Notes: generated from the sequence alone by a model not told the origin. A stretch of 58,619 nucleotides of DNA from Alphaproteobacteria bacterium (GCA_025210155.1 JAOASE010000007.1:1-58619); one strand, 5' to 3'. Positions 16,759 to 25,852 are shown, numbered from the stretch's first letter. Numbers and translations are program-made.

Positions 16759-17771
16759 TATTGATCCATACCTCCAATAATAAACATATCACCTTCTTCA
16801 GCAACTTGCTGATCATTCATAAAACAAGCACCTCTTTTTGCAAGGGTAATTCTATTCATTTCTTTAACCGTATTAGCAGCCATTTCTGTAGTCATAGCAG
16901 CAGCATTAATAATCATAGTAACAATATTAGGAATGGCCTTAACGACATTCACAACACCTTTAACAGAAGTAACAATAGCATCTAAGAAAAAAGTGCTTTT
17001 CTCTTTTCTAGTACCAAGGTCTACATCAAAGTAATTTTGAGCACACTCAACTACTTCACCCATAACAAATTCTTTTCTTTTCTTAACAGTCTTCATATTT
17101 TCAGCCCTGAATTCTACCATGAAAGAACACTTCATTGTATTATTATCGAAAATAGCCCCGGGATTATCCATGCAAAAATTAAATTGAGCCTTTCTAATCT
17201 CATCATACATTTCAGCTTTAATAGTAAACGGAGTAGAGGACTTAGCCAAAACATCTTCACATTTTTTCTCTAGAATTTCCATTTTATAAGGCTTCCAACA
17301 GTTTATATATTGTGGAGCATCTGGATTAGTAGGGTCAGCGCATTGTTCTCTCATGCAGTTTCTATAAAACTTATAATGGTAACCATAGTTCTCACCTTTA
17401 GCTTTACTAGAAAGATAACTCTGTATATTAGCAACAGCTTGAACATTCTTAGCATCTATTTGGAATGCTAACTCAAACATATCTCTTTTATGTCTATCCT
17501 TTATAGAAAAGGTACACATAGCATTCGCATAATTAAATAACTCCCTACCTTTTCTTAATTTAGCACCATTAACATTTACATACTCATTTCCCTTATAATC
17601 TTTATTGCAAGCTAAAATGCCGTTACCATCGGTAACAGCGTTATTACAAAATTCCTTAACGCACTTATAAAAAGTATTGTACTCCTCATCAGCCACATTC
17701 ATCGCAAAAGCCACTGATGAAACTAAAGAAATAGCAATAGAAACAATTCCCAATTTAAAAAGCTTAATCAT
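16758..17771 (-). CDS. secreted Cys-rich paralogue 1
   Basis: 337 aa, the smallest family member. Signal peptide MIKLFKLGIVSIAISLVSS-VAFA. Cys repeats: FYKCVKEFCNNAV (C37, C42), FYRNCMREQCADP...YINCW, FCMDNPG...KCSFMVEF, then FVMGEVVECAQNYFDV. A hydrophobic stretch (IVTMIINAAAMTTEMAANTV) leads to the C-terminal signature CFMNDQQVAEEGDMFII. AAGGGGGAG before the ATG. First structural gene behind the prepilin peptidase (21 bases). The regular Cys pairs suggest disulfides formed in the periplasm. No named family recognised. Confidence 0.78.
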   Translation of the reverse strand: MIKLFKLGIVSIAISLVSSVAFAMNVADEEYNTFYKCVKEFCNNAVTDGNGILACNKDYKGNEYVNVNGAKLRKGRELFNYANAMCTFSIKDRHKRDMFELAFQIDAKNVQAVANIQSYLSSKAKGENYGYHYKFYRNCMREQCADPTNPDAPQYINCWKPYKMEILEKKCEDVLAKSSTPFTIKAEMYDEIRKAQFNFCMDNPGAIFDNNTMKCSFMVEFRAENMKTVKKRKEFVMGEVVECAQNYFDVDLGTRKEKSTFFLDAIVTSVKGVVNVVKAIPNIVTMIINAAAMTTEMAANTVKEMNRITLAKRGACFMNDQQVAEEGDMFIIGGMDQ

Positions 17772-17792
17772 AAAATCTCCCCCTTTATAGTT

Positions 17793-18602
17793 TTAAGCCA
17801 AAACACCATATGCAAATATGCTCAACAATGATAATAAAGCAAACGGAGCATAAGGTAAATATCTCATTCTAAGTACCAAAGACGCCATAGCAAAATAAAC
17901 GATTGATACTATTATCAAATAAGGAAAATAAGTAAACCCAAGTAAAGCACCCAAGAAAATCAATAGCTTAAGATCTCCGCCACCAAACCCATCAGGGTAT
18001 TTCTTGTATGTAATAACAGTTAGAATGATACAAAGTAAATAAGCATAAATGGAACACATAGCACTATTTAAAACAGAAGGTGATGTATAATGTAAAATTC
18101 CAGCCAACAATTTAGAATTGTTAGCAACAACATCAATAGTAGTCAAATCTACATAATATCCTTTTAAAGCCACAAAAAGAAAAGTAACCAATATAGCAGG
18201 GAAAGAAATCAAATCCGGTATCAAACAAAACTTTCTATCAATCTCTGAGATAAGAAATATCATATAAGCAAGAATTAAAAACACAATAACTAGAGGTAAA
18301 AACAAAGAATCTATAGCTAGATACATATTATAAGAAAGAGCCGCAAAAACAGACCCTAAAATAAGATGTCTAAACAATCTTTTTCTAAGCATTTTAGCTC
18401 TAACATCCATCCAGTATTTTCTACCAGATATCTTCTTGTTTTTCATAAGCTTTTTCCATCCCTTATATTTTAAAATAAGCTCGGCATTTGTATATCCGAA
18501 CATCCTAACTATATAAGAGCCAAAACACTCCATTTTAAAGCCTAAATAAAACGGCAATAATGCAAAAAAAATAAAACCTAATATATCGCAAAATAAACTC
18601 AT
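17793..18602 (-). CDS. prepilin peptidase (type IV prepilin / TadV-PilD family)
   Basis: Integral membrane aspartyl protease that removes the leader of type IV prepilins. About seven hydrophobic segments, with SEIDRKFCLIPDLISFP (D122, D130) and GFGGGDLKLL (D210) in the places of the two catalytic aspartates. The N-terminal CxxC methylase domain of classical PilD is not seen; instead there is a basic loop (KKLMKNKKISGRKYW). The start is uncertain: ATG at 18602 has GGA 10 bases upstream, and 18611 or a TTG at 18641 are possible. First gene of the Cys-rich operon, which implies that the operon builds or decorates a pilin-based structure. Confidence 0.88.
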   Translation of the reverse strand: MSLFCDILGFIFFALLPFYLGFKMECFGSYIVRMFGYTNAELILKYKGWKKLMKNKKISGRKYWMDVRAKMLRKRLFRHLILGSVFAALSYNMYLAIDSLFLPLVIVFLILAYMIFLISEIDRKFCLIPDLISFPAILVTFLFVALKGYYVDLTTIDVVANNSKLLAGILHYTSPSVLNSAMCSIYAYLLCIILTVITYKKYPDGFGGGDLKLLIFLGALLGFTYFPYLIIVSIVYFAMASLVLRMRYLPYAPFALLSLLSIFAYGVLA

Positions 18603-18626
18603 ATCACACATTCCAAATAAATAATA

Positions 18627-18700
18627 TTGACAGTTACCCAATCATTCTATATAATTCTCATATCAATTAATATTCTAACACAATTTCGTTAACAAGACAA
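18627..18700. promoter_or_regulatory. divergent promoters of gcrA and of the prepilin peptidase operon
   Basis: Plus: TTGACA (18627-18632), 17-base spacer, TATAAT (18650-18655), directed to gcrA. Minus: TTGTCT (18695-18700), 17-base spacer, TAGAAT (18672-18677), directed to the peptidase and Cys-rich genes. The two overlap back to back within 75 bases, so a regulator bound here could affect both. Confidence 0.7.
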
Positions 18701-18723
18701 ATTAAAAATGAAAGATATTTCTA

Positions 18724-19338
18724 ATGAAAAATAATAGCTGGACAGACAAAAAAGTTGAAAAATTAAAAAAGTACTTAGCAAAGGGACTTACTACTTCAGA
18801 AATAGGTAAAAAGTTAGACCTTTCTAAGAATGCTGTTATAGGAAAAATTCATAGATTAAAACTTAACGAAACTATTAAAAAAGAGACTCCTGCTAAAAAG
18901 CCTAGTCTATTCAAGAGCTTATCTATTAAAAAAACTCCTGAAAAAACAGCGAAGAAAGCATCTCCAAAAGCTAAAAAAGAAGGTACTAAAAAAGCTACTA
19001 AAGCAAAAACTTTAGAACTTCCTCTAGGTGAAGCTCCAGCTAAAGAAGCTAAAAAGGCAGTTAAAAAAACTACTAAATCTACTAAAAAAGAAACTACTTC
19101 TGAAGAAAAAGAAATCAAAGTTATTGAAAAGCCTGCTACTAAAAAAGCATCAGCTCCTGCTTCTACAGGCAAAGGCTATAAACTTCAAGATATCGGTTTT
19201 AATATGTGTAAATGGCCACTAGAAGAGGGTGACGAAGACGGTAACTTCTTATTCTGTGGATGCCAAACTGAAGATAAAAAACAATATTGCGCTGAACACC
19301 TTGCAGAAGCTTATGTTCAACAGGACGATAAAAAGTAG
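18724..19338 (+). CDS. gcrA: GcrA family cell-cycle regulator
   Basis: The N-terminal 45 residues are the GcrA helix-turn-helix: SWTDKKVEKLKKYLAKGLTT then SEIGKKLDLSKNAVIGKIHR. The C-terminus has the sigma70-binding part: MCKWPLEEGD, FCGCQTE, YCAEHLAEAY. Between them lies an unusually long Lys/Ala/Thr-rich linker (about 50-150). GcrA binds RNA polymerase sigma70 and stimulates promoters with CcrM-methylated GANTC sites; it is confined to Alphaproteobacteria, which anchors the taxonomy of this window. 204 aa against about 170 in Caulobacter; the linker explains the difference. Stop TAG. Confidence 0.95.
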   Translation: MKNNSWTDKKVEKLKKYLAKGLTTSEIGKKLDLSKNAVIGKIHRLKLNETIKKETPAKKPSLFKSLSIKKTPEKTAKKASPKAKKEGTKKATKAKTLELPLGEAPAKEAKKAVKKTTKSTKKETTSEEKEIKVIEKPATKKASAPASTGKGYKLQDIGFNMCKWPLEEGDEDGNFLFCGCQTEDKKQYCAEHLAEAYVQQDDKK

Positions 19339-19358
19339 TTTTTCTAAACAATTTTCTT

Positions 19359-19387
19359 TTGACCTTTATTGTTTTTTATAGTATAAT
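19359..19387 (+). promoter_or_regulatory. promoter of the 19429-rodZ operon
   Basis: TTGACC (19359-19364), 17-base spacer, TATAAT (19382-19387), 42 bases before the ATG. Confidence 0.75.
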
Positions 19388-19428
19388 ACACTCATATTTA
19401 CAAATTAGTAAAGCGTGGGAAAGACACT

Positions 19429-21777
19429 ATGGATAACAAAAAAATTGAAAAATGGACGATGGACGAAAAGACATCGTTAGATAAGTTTGTATATAAATCA
19501 AATGATGTAGACTTTGAAGCTTTTTACTTGCCTAACAACAAAGTTCAACCAATATTTGTCATAGACCACAAGATTTCAGACGAAGTTATAGATCCTATTC
19601 TAATTATCAATCCAGATGAAACTGATAAAGAAAGAAAATGGGATAGACTTCTTTCAGAAAAATACAACGTTAATCCAATGAACGTTCGTCCTAAGAAAAA
19701 TAATAAATATCTAAAACTAGACGTTATCTATAAAGGCTTAAATCTATATAGAGATTATGTAGAAATGCCTGATCAAAGAATTGCTAATAAAATAGAGCAT
19801 AACAAATTAACAGAATTATTAAAAGTATGTAAAGAAAGATTAGATTTCTTACATCTTGATCTTAAAAGAGCTACTTCTACAAAGGGAACAAGTGCAAAAA
19901 CACTTAAGAATCTAGAAGATCACTTAGAAAGAGTTAAAATCAAACTTAAAAAGATTGAAGAAAATCCAAAGATAGAAGGGTTCACTGCTAAAGAAGAAAG
20001 AGAAAGAAGTAAAATCTTTGAATTAGAAGATAAAATTAAATCTGCTAAAAGAAGAATTAAAAGAGCAGAGAAGAGAGAAGCTGAAAATCAAGAAAAGATT
20101 GAAGTTATCAAAGAGCAAATCAAAAAAATTGAAGATAGAGTTAAAAAGATTAAGCCTGCTGACGAGACTATTCAACCAGAAGCAAAGGCATCTCATACTA
20201 TTGCTGAAACAGTAACTGAAACTGTTGAAAAAATAGAGAAAAAAATTGAGGAAAAACTTCACAACTTAACTCATCATAAAGAAGATAAAAAAGAAGCGAA
20301 AGCTGAAAAGAAAGAAGTTCAAGAAGTTAAGCTTACAATTGATGTTCCTAATAAAAAAGTAGAAGAAGAGGAAATTAAACTAGAAATAGAGCATAAAAAA
20401 CCTCTTAAAATACAACATCAAGAAACTTTCCCTAAGGACAAGTTTGCTACAAAAGAAGAGTTAAAAGAAACTCACAAAAATATTGATGCAACTAAAAAAG
20501 ATGTTCACTTTACTAAAAAGGATATAGAACATACTAAAAAAGAAATCACTTCTCTTAAAAAAGAAATTAAAGTTGTAGCTGAAAAGAAACATAAAGTTCT
20601 TGCAGCAGAAGGTAAAGAAGATAAGAAAAAAGCATTCAGTCATCTTCTAACAATATTACTACTATTATTCATCTCTATAGCTTTATTTGTTTTCCTAAAC
20701 AGAGAGCATATGCAAAAAACTAGAGTTAAACCTCAAAACATAGAAGTTGTTAACGAAGATCTTAATAAAAATTTCGAAGACATGGATAGTCTAGAAAGAG
20801 AAAATAGAATCTATTTCAACAACCAATCTGTAAAAAAAATAAGAGTATCTACAGGAACTAGAACAGAAAGATTAGTAGACGCGCCTATGAAACCAGTTGA
20901 AGCTCCTTATGGTAAATACGAAGCTCCTGAAGAAACTCAAGAAGTTATCAGAGAAGATAAAGCAGAAAAACTAGACGCTAGAATGAATATCTTCAGCAGA
21001 AAACTTAAAGAACTTAAAGATGCTCAAAAAGCTGCTAAACCTCATCATGTAGAAGAAAATCATGATCATAAAGAAGTAGTTCTTTCTGAAGACGAGGCAA
21101 AGAAAAGCGTTCTTAAAGTTATCATTCCTGTTAAAGAAGAAAGCCATATAGAAAACAAAACAGTTATTAGAGAGGCTTCTCATTCTGAAGAAAGATATGA
21201 AGAGGAAGTTATTGAAGAAACTGAAGAAGTTTATGTTGCTGATCTAGGAAGAGAAACTCCAGAAGAATTCCAAGAACAACCTATGGAAGTTCCTCTTGCA
21301 ACTGTACAAGAACAAACTTTCAAGAAAGATCTTATCGAATTCAAGAAACTTATTGGCTTCGACGAAGAAAAATACGTAAGAGTATTCAGCCTAATGAAAA
21401 TATCTTACGAAAAAAGAGATCTTGGTACTTTCAAACTTTACTATAAAGAAGTAGAAAGAATGAACTACGAATGGGAAGTTATTAAAAACAAATTCATGGA
21501 AGAGTTCTATTACATTCACAGCGATATGGAAAGTACTCCTGGAGAAAATGAAGAATATGTTATCAGCAGATTTATAATTGATAGCTATATCGAAGATTTC
21601 CAAAGATACTACAATGCTGTAACAAGAGAAACACCTAACTTCATTAATCCAGAATTACTAAGAGAGATGAAGTTACATACTGTAAATCCTTACAGATACA
21701 GAAATGCTAATGAAAAATTAGATTTAATGCTTAGAGCATTAGAAGAAATTAATTTAAAACAACAACCAATCTTATAG
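19429..21777 (+). CDS. large single-pass coiled-coil membrane protein, unknown
   Basis: 782 aa. Residues 1-120 form a globular, mildly acidic domain (DVDFEAFYLPNN, PILIINPDETDKERKWD). About 120-400 is Lys/Glu-rich coiled coil (KLKKIEENPK, KIKSAKRRIKRAEKREAENQ, repeated THKNIDATKKDVHFTKKDIE). One membrane segment follows at about 402-424 (HLLTILLLLFISIALFVFL). The C-terminal 360 residues are acidic and end in a helical region. Predicted orientation: coiled coil in the cytoplasm, acidic domain outside. It precedes rodZ by three bases, so it is probably part of a cell-shape or division assembly. No family recognised. Stop TAG. Confidence 0.8.
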   Translation: MDNKKIEKWTMDEKTSLDKFVYKSNDVDFEAFYLPNNKVQPIFVIDHKISDEVIDPILIINPDETDKERKWDRLLSEKYNVNPMNVRPKKNNKYLKLDVIYKGLNLYRDYVEMPDQRIANKIEHNKLTELLKVCKERLDFLHLDLKRATSTKGTSAKTLKNLEDHLERVKIKLKKIEENPKIEGFTAKEERERSKIFELEDKIKSAKRRIKRAEKREAENQEKIEVIKEQIKKIEDRVKKIKPADETIQPEAKASHTIAETVTETVEKIEKKIEEKLHNLTHHKEDKKEAKAEKKEVQEVKLTIDVPNKKVEEEEIKLEIEHKKPLKIQHQETFPKDKFATKEELKETHKNIDATKKDVHFTKKDIEHTKKEITSLKKEIKVVAEKKHKVLAAEGKEDKKKAFSHLLTILLLLFISIALFVFLNREHMQKTRVKPQNIEVVNEDLNKNFEDMDSLERENRIYFNNQSVKKIRVSTGTRTERLVDAPMKPVEAPYGKYEAPEETQEVIREDKAEKLDARMNIFSRKLKELKDAQKAAKPHHVEENHDHKEVVLSEDEAKKSVLKVIIPVKEESHIENKTVIREASHSEERYEEEVIEETEEVYVADLGRETPEEFQEQPMEVPLATVQEQTFKKDLIEFKKLIGFDEEKYVRVFSLMKISYEKRDLGTFKLYYKEVERMNYEWEVIKNKFMEEFYYIHSDMESTPGENEEYVISRFIIDSYIEDFQRYYNAVTRETPNFINPELLREMKLHTVNPYRYRNANEKLDLMLRALEEINLKQQPIL

Positions 21778-21780
21778 GGG

Positions 21781-23046
21781 ATGAAAATGGTAGAAAAAGC
21801 AAAAAGTAAAAAAAGTAAAAATACTGCTGCTAAAAAAACAGCTTCAAAAATAGCTCTTAAAAAAGCTGCTGCTAAGAAGGAAATTATGGAAAAAATCGCT
21901 AAGCAGGCTGAAGAAATAAAACAAGAAGCTGTAGCACTAGAAGTTGCTACAGAAAATGAAGTTGCTCAAGAAACGACAGAAGCTCCTAAAGAAGAAAAAG
22001 CTGCTCCTATAGTTATAGACGATACAGCAAACACAGAAGATTTCGTAGTTAAAATGAAAATGGAAAACGGAGTTGTATGCGATGTAGAAGAAGTTAAACC
22101 TTCTTGCGGAAGCATCTTAAAAGAAAAAAGATTAGAGAAAAACGTTTCTATAAAAGAAATTTCATCTTCTCTTATGATTAAAAGTTCTTACCTAGAAGCT
22201 CTTGAAGATGATAACATGGATGAAATCCCAGGTAAAACATATGTATATGGCTACATTAGAGCATATGCTAATTACTTAGGTCTAGATGACAACGAATTAA
22301 TCAATATCTACAAAGACTCTATCTCAGAAACATCTGAAGAAACTAAAGAAGAAATTGTAGAAAGACAATACCAAAACATAGAAAAGAACGGCTTATACAT
22401 GAAAATGTTGTTCCTAGTTCTTGGTGTCTTAGCATTCACATCTCTTTCCCTATATGGTTACAATATGTATACTCAAAAGAAAGCGGATGAAGCTAGAGAA
22501 GCTATGAATGAAAAAATCTTACAAGATCTAATGTCTGAAGAAGATAATCTAATAGAAGCTATGAACCAAGAAGCTATGTTAGAAGGCGGAATTGAAGTTC
22601 AAGAAGGTGAGGTATTACCAACTGAAGAAGGAATTGAAACTTCAGAAGAAGTAGTTACAGACGAAGCAACAATTACTCCTGAAGAAACTAAAGAAGAAGC
22701 TACTCCAATTTCAAGCGTAAGAAGAGATATTCAAATGATAGCTACAGGCTCTGTTTGGATTAAACTTAAAGAAGGTGGTAAGTACGAATACTCTCACGTA
22801 GAAAAAATGGATATAGGCGGCGGAAACGACGTTTTCGAAACACTTTTAAGAAAAGGTGAAAACAGCCAATTACCAACTCTAGAAGAAAACAAAGTATATT
22901 ACCTTACAATCGGTAACATAGAAAATACTAAAGTTATCTTAAACGGCCAAGAACTAGAGTTAAGAGAAGCTAAACAAACTGCAATCTTTAACATCAGATT
23001 AGACACAACTAAAGATATTAAAGAACAACTTAAAAGAAGAATTTAA
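21781..23046 (+). CDS. rodZ: RodZ-like cytoskeletal membrane protein
   Basis: 421 aa. An Ala/Lys-rich N-terminal tail of about 110 residues, then the RodZ HTH (GSILKEKRLEKNVSIKEISS, LEALEDDNMDEIPGKTYVYG, YIRAYANYLGLD; about 111-180), one membrane segment (MLFLVLGVLAFTSLSLYGY, about 207-226), an acidic linker and a C-terminal DUF4115-like beta domain (IATGSVWIKLKEGG, NGQELELREA). RodZ links MreB filaments to the elongasome. The long N-terminal extension is atypical. The start is three bases after the previous stop, with AGGGG before it. In many alphaproteobacteria ispG follows; here it is absent and hisS comes next. Confidence 0.88.
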   Translation: MKMVEKAKSKKSKNTAAKKTASKIALKKAAAKKEIMEKIAKQAEEIKQEAVALEVATENEVAQETTEAPKEEKAAPIVIDDTANTEDFVVKMKMENGVVCDVEEVKPSCGSILKEKRLEKNVSIKEISSSLMIKSSYLEALEDDNMDEIPGKTYVYGYIRAYANYLGLDDNELINIYKDSISETSEETKEEIVERQYQNIEKNGLYMKMLFLVLGVLAFTSLSLYGYNMYTQKKADEAREAMNEKILQDLMSEEDNLIEAMNQEAMLEGGIEVQEGEVLPTEEGIETSEEVVTDEATITPEETKEEATPISSVRRDIQMIATGSVWIKLKEGGKYEYSHVEKMDIGGGNDVFETLLRKGENSQLPTLEENKVYYLTIGNIENTKVILNGQELELREAKQTAIFNIRLDTTKDIKEQLKRRI

Positions 23047-23069
23047 TATCCTCTTTAAGAAAAATAGAA

Positions 23070-23097
23070 AGATCCTAAGAAATTAGGGTCTTTTTTA
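23070..23097 (+). terminator. terminator of the rodZ operon
   Basis: GATCCTAA-GAAA-TTAGGGTC followed by six T, 25 bases after the rodZ stop. Confidence 0.85.
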
Positions 23098-23167
23098 ATT
23101 TCTACTCCATCAAAATTTCATTGAATTTTCAAAAGAAATACCATATAATAATCAAAGTTTTAATGCT

Positions 23168-23310
23168 TCGTAAAAAATTCTTACAATAATTTTGTGCGAA
23201 GTATGTTGAAATAAATTTCAATTTTTTTGAGTGTATAAATAATACATGATAAAAAATTTACAATTGATATTTCAACTTTAATTCGTGCAAAAGGAGAAGC
23301 AAGAAATGAG
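23168..23310. repeat. dispersed repeat element, copy A (upstream of hisS)
   Basis: About 140 bases resembling 57719-57871. Both copies begin TCGTAAAAAA, have TTACAAnnATTTTGTGCGA, and end TCGTGCAAAAG. The segment between TTTTGTGCGA (23190-23199) and TCGTGCAAAA (23283-23292) is 103 bases here and 105 in copy B. These two ends are complementary as RNA if two G-U pairs are allowed. GTTGAAAT and ATTTCAAC form a further inner inverted pair here. The right end supplies the hisS ribosome site. Confidence 0.6.
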
Positions 23311-24646
23311 TAAAGTAATCGCTAAACCAATGTCAGGTTTCCAAGAATTATCTCTAAAGAAGCAAATAATTTTTGATAAAATAAAGAGAACTATAGAAAA
23401 AACTTTCGAAGAAGAAGGCTTTTTTTCAATAGATACTCCTGCTATCGAAAGATGGGAAGTTCTTAATGGTAAAGGTGGAGAAGAAAATCAAAAGCTTATT
23501 TACAAAATAGATAAAGACACTCCTCAAGGACTTAGATTTGACCTTACAGTACCATTCGCTAGATACGTAGCAAATAACCTTAACGATTTACCAATGCCAT
23601 TCCCTCGTTACCAAATAGGTAAAGTATATAGAGGCGAAAGAGCCCAAGCAGGTCGTTTCAGAGAATTTTACCAATGCGACATAGACATAGCTGCCCCAGT
23701 AGAAAGATTAGGGAAAGGTAGTAGTAATAGAATTTTATTAACTCTAGCAAATACTTTAAAAAATATTTTAGAAAATACCTCTATTTTAAAAAAACAATTT
23801 AACTTTGAAATTCTTGTAGGACACAGAGCTATTTTAAATCAATTTTTTGAAGAAAATAATTTATCAGACAAATCAACGAAAATTCTTCAAATAATAGATG
23901 ATATTAAAAAGATAGGCGAAGAAAAAGTTTGCGAAAAACTAAAAGAAATAGATTTATCTGATGAGGATATTAAAAAAACAATTAACTTGATTAATTGCTC
24001 ATCTATAAATGATTTAAAATCATTTTCTTGGAAAAATATAGAGAATATAAAACCTTTTATAGAAGAATTAGAATATGTGATAAAAAGTAATAATAAAGCA
24101 GTGTTAGATCTTTCAATCACTAGAGGATTAGATTATTATACAGGAATTGTGTTCGAAACATTCATAGAAGGAGAACTTTCTAAATATGGTTCTATGATGA
24201 GTGGTGGTCAATACGATGGACTTATCAATACATTTTTACCAAATCAAAATATAGGTGGAATAGGGGGGTCTATAGGTCTATCTCGTCTATTTGATATTTT
24301 AGATAAAGAAGATTTATTTAAAGATATTCATTTATATGAATTTGGTTTTATTTGCGAACTTACAGGTGAAAAAATAGAAGAAGGTTTTGATTTTTCAAAA
24401 TCTCATGAAATTTTTGAAGAAGCTGAAGCTATAATTAAAAAAGAGTTAAAAGAATTCAGAAAAACTAGTAGTTTTACATCAAATACAAACAAAATCTATA
24501 AAAAATATAGTAAAAACATCCCTGTTATCCTAATACTTGAAAACAATGAATTCAAAGTTAAAAATATGCTTTCTAACGAACAAGAAGTATTTACTAACAA
24601 AGAAGATGCTATTTCAAAAGCAAAAGAACTTCTTGCTAAATTATAG
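23306..24646 (+). CDS. hisS: histidyl-tRNA synthetase
   Basis: 446 aa class II synthetase charging tRNA-His. Motif 1/2 region: DTPAIERWEVLNGKGGEE, YRGERAQAGRFREFYQCDID; HisA motif GLDYYTGIVFET; motif 3 GGIGGSIGLSRLF. GGAG 10 bases before the ATG at 23306 fixes the start; a GTG seven codons upstream is rejected. Oddity: the first 135 codons use C-ended codons like neighbouring highly expressed genes, but from about 23705 the gene turns AT-rich with TTA/AAT/TTT codons, and the C-terminal anticodon-binding domain is poorly conserved. It may be mosaic. prfA follows at 68 bases. Confidence 0.9.
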   Translation: MSKVIAKPMSGFQELSLKKQIIFDKIKRTIEKTFEEEGFFSIDTPAIERWEVLNGKGGEENQKLIYKIDKDTPQGLRFDLTVPFARYVANNLNDLPMPFPRYQIGKVYRGERAQAGRFREFYQCDIDIAAPVERLGKGSSNRILLTLANTLKNILENTSILKKQFNFEILVGHRAILNQFFEENNLSDKSTKILQIIDDIKKIGEEKVCEKLKEIDLSDEDIKKTINLINCSSINDLKSFSWKNIENIKPFIEELEYVIKSNNKAVLDLSITRGLDYYTGIVFETFIEGELSKYGSMMSGGQYDGLINTFLPNQNIGGIGGSIGLSRLFDILDKEDLFKDIHLYEFGFICELTGEKIEEGFDFSKSHEIFEEAEAIIKKELKEFRKTSSFTSNTNKIYKKYSKNIPVILILENNEFKVKNMLSNEQEVFTNKEDAISKAKELLAKL

Positions 24647-24714
24647 CTTTTTCCCTTTACAATCTAGCACAAATAAATAAACTATGAAAAGATTTTAAAA
24701 TACAGGAAAAAGAA

Positions 24715-25797
24715 ATGTCAGTAGAAAAAAGTAAATTCGACCTAAAACTAGAACAAGTAAAAGAAAAATTACAAACCTTAGAAGATAAACTTTCTCAAGG
24801 TATTGATGACAATAAAGAATTCGCAAAAACATCTAAAGAATATTCCGATCTAAAGCCAGTTGTAGAAGCTATAGACGAATACTTCACTACAAAATCTAAC
24901 ATGGAACAAGCTCAAGAACTTCTTAAAGATCCTGAAATGAAAGAGCTTGCTGAAATGGAATACCACGAAGCTAAACACCAACTACCTGAAATGGAAGACA
25001 AAATCAAAATCATGCTTCTACCAAAAGACGAAGCCGACGAAAAGAACGCTATCTTAGAAATCAGAGCTGGTACTGGTGGAGACGAAGCAGCCTTGTTCGC
25101 AGGTAACTTATTAGAAATGTATAGAGGCCTAGCAACAAATAAAGGTTGGAGATTTGAAATCACAAACGTAAACGAAGCTGAAGTTGGTGGCGTAAAAGAA
25201 GCCATTGTAGAAATCAGCGGACAAAACGTTTTCTCACAATTGAAATATGAATCTGGTGTACACAGAGTACAAAGAGTTCCAGAAACAGAAACACAGGGTA
25301 GGGTACATACTTCTGCCGCTACAGTAGCAGTTATGCCTGAAGCAGAAGACATCGATATCCAAATAGACCCTAAAGATTTAAGAATTGATACTTTCAGAGC
25401 ATCTGGTGCTGGTGGACAACACGTTAACAAAACAGAATCTGCTGTAAGAATAACTCACATTCCTACTAACACAGTAGCAGAATGCCAGGACGGACGTTCT
25501 CAGCTTGCCAATAAAGATAAAGCTATGAAAACTCTTAAAGCAAGAATTTACGACGCTGAAAGACAAAAACAAGAACAAGCAAGAGCGGCTGACAGAAAGT
25601 CTAAAGTAGGTACAGGTGATAGATCTGCTCGTATCAGAACATATAACTACCCTCAAGGTAGAATATCTGAGCACAGAATTAACCTTACTCTATATAAGTT
25701 AGACGACGCTCTAGCCGGAGGTCCTGCACTTCAAGAAATTATAGATGCTCTTACAGCCGAAGAAAATCTTGAAAAGCTAGCAAACTTAGAAGCATAA
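24715..25797 (+). CDS. prfA: peptide chain release factor 1
   Basis: 360 aa. GGQ at residues 233-235 triggers peptidyl-tRNA hydrolysis. The codon-recognition tripeptide is PET in RVPETETQGRVHTS, the PxT motif of RF1, which reads UAA and UAG. Those are the only stop codons used in this window. AGGAAA precedes the ATG. The usual downstream prmC (methylating the GGQ glutamine) is absent here; the next gene is a small unknown. Confidence 0.96.
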   Translation: MSVEKSKFDLKLEQVKEKLQTLEDKLSQGIDDNKEFAKTSKEYSDLKPVVEAIDEYFTTKSNMEQAQELLKDPEMKELAEMEYHEAKHQLPEMEDKIKIMLLPKDEADEKNAILEIRAGTGGDEAALFAGNLLEMYRGLATNKGWRFEITNVNEAEVGGVKEAIVEISGQNVFSQLKYESGVHRVQRVPETETQGRVHTSAATVAVMPEAEDIDIQIDPKDLRIDTFRASGAGGQHVNKTESAVRITHIPTNTVAECQDGRSQLANKDKAMKTLKARIYDAERQKQEQARAADRKSKVGTGDRSARIRTYNYPQGRISEHRINLTLYKLDDALAGGPALQEIIDALTAEENLEKLANLEA

Positions 25798-25823
25798 AAA
25801 GCTTTTAAAACAAAGAGTATAAG

Positions 25824-25852
25824 GGAGTTCATTATGAGCTCCTTTCTTTTAT
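25824..25852 (+). terminator. terminator of hisS-prfA
   Basis: GGGAGTTCAT-TATGAGCTCCT hairpin followed by TTCTTTT. Confidence 0.8.

Noticed and set aside
12739-17273. Several plus-strand ORFs of 60-100 codons opposite the Cys-rich operon
   Set aside because: They are complements of longer genes with signal peptides and conserved Cys motifs, and lack ribosome sites.
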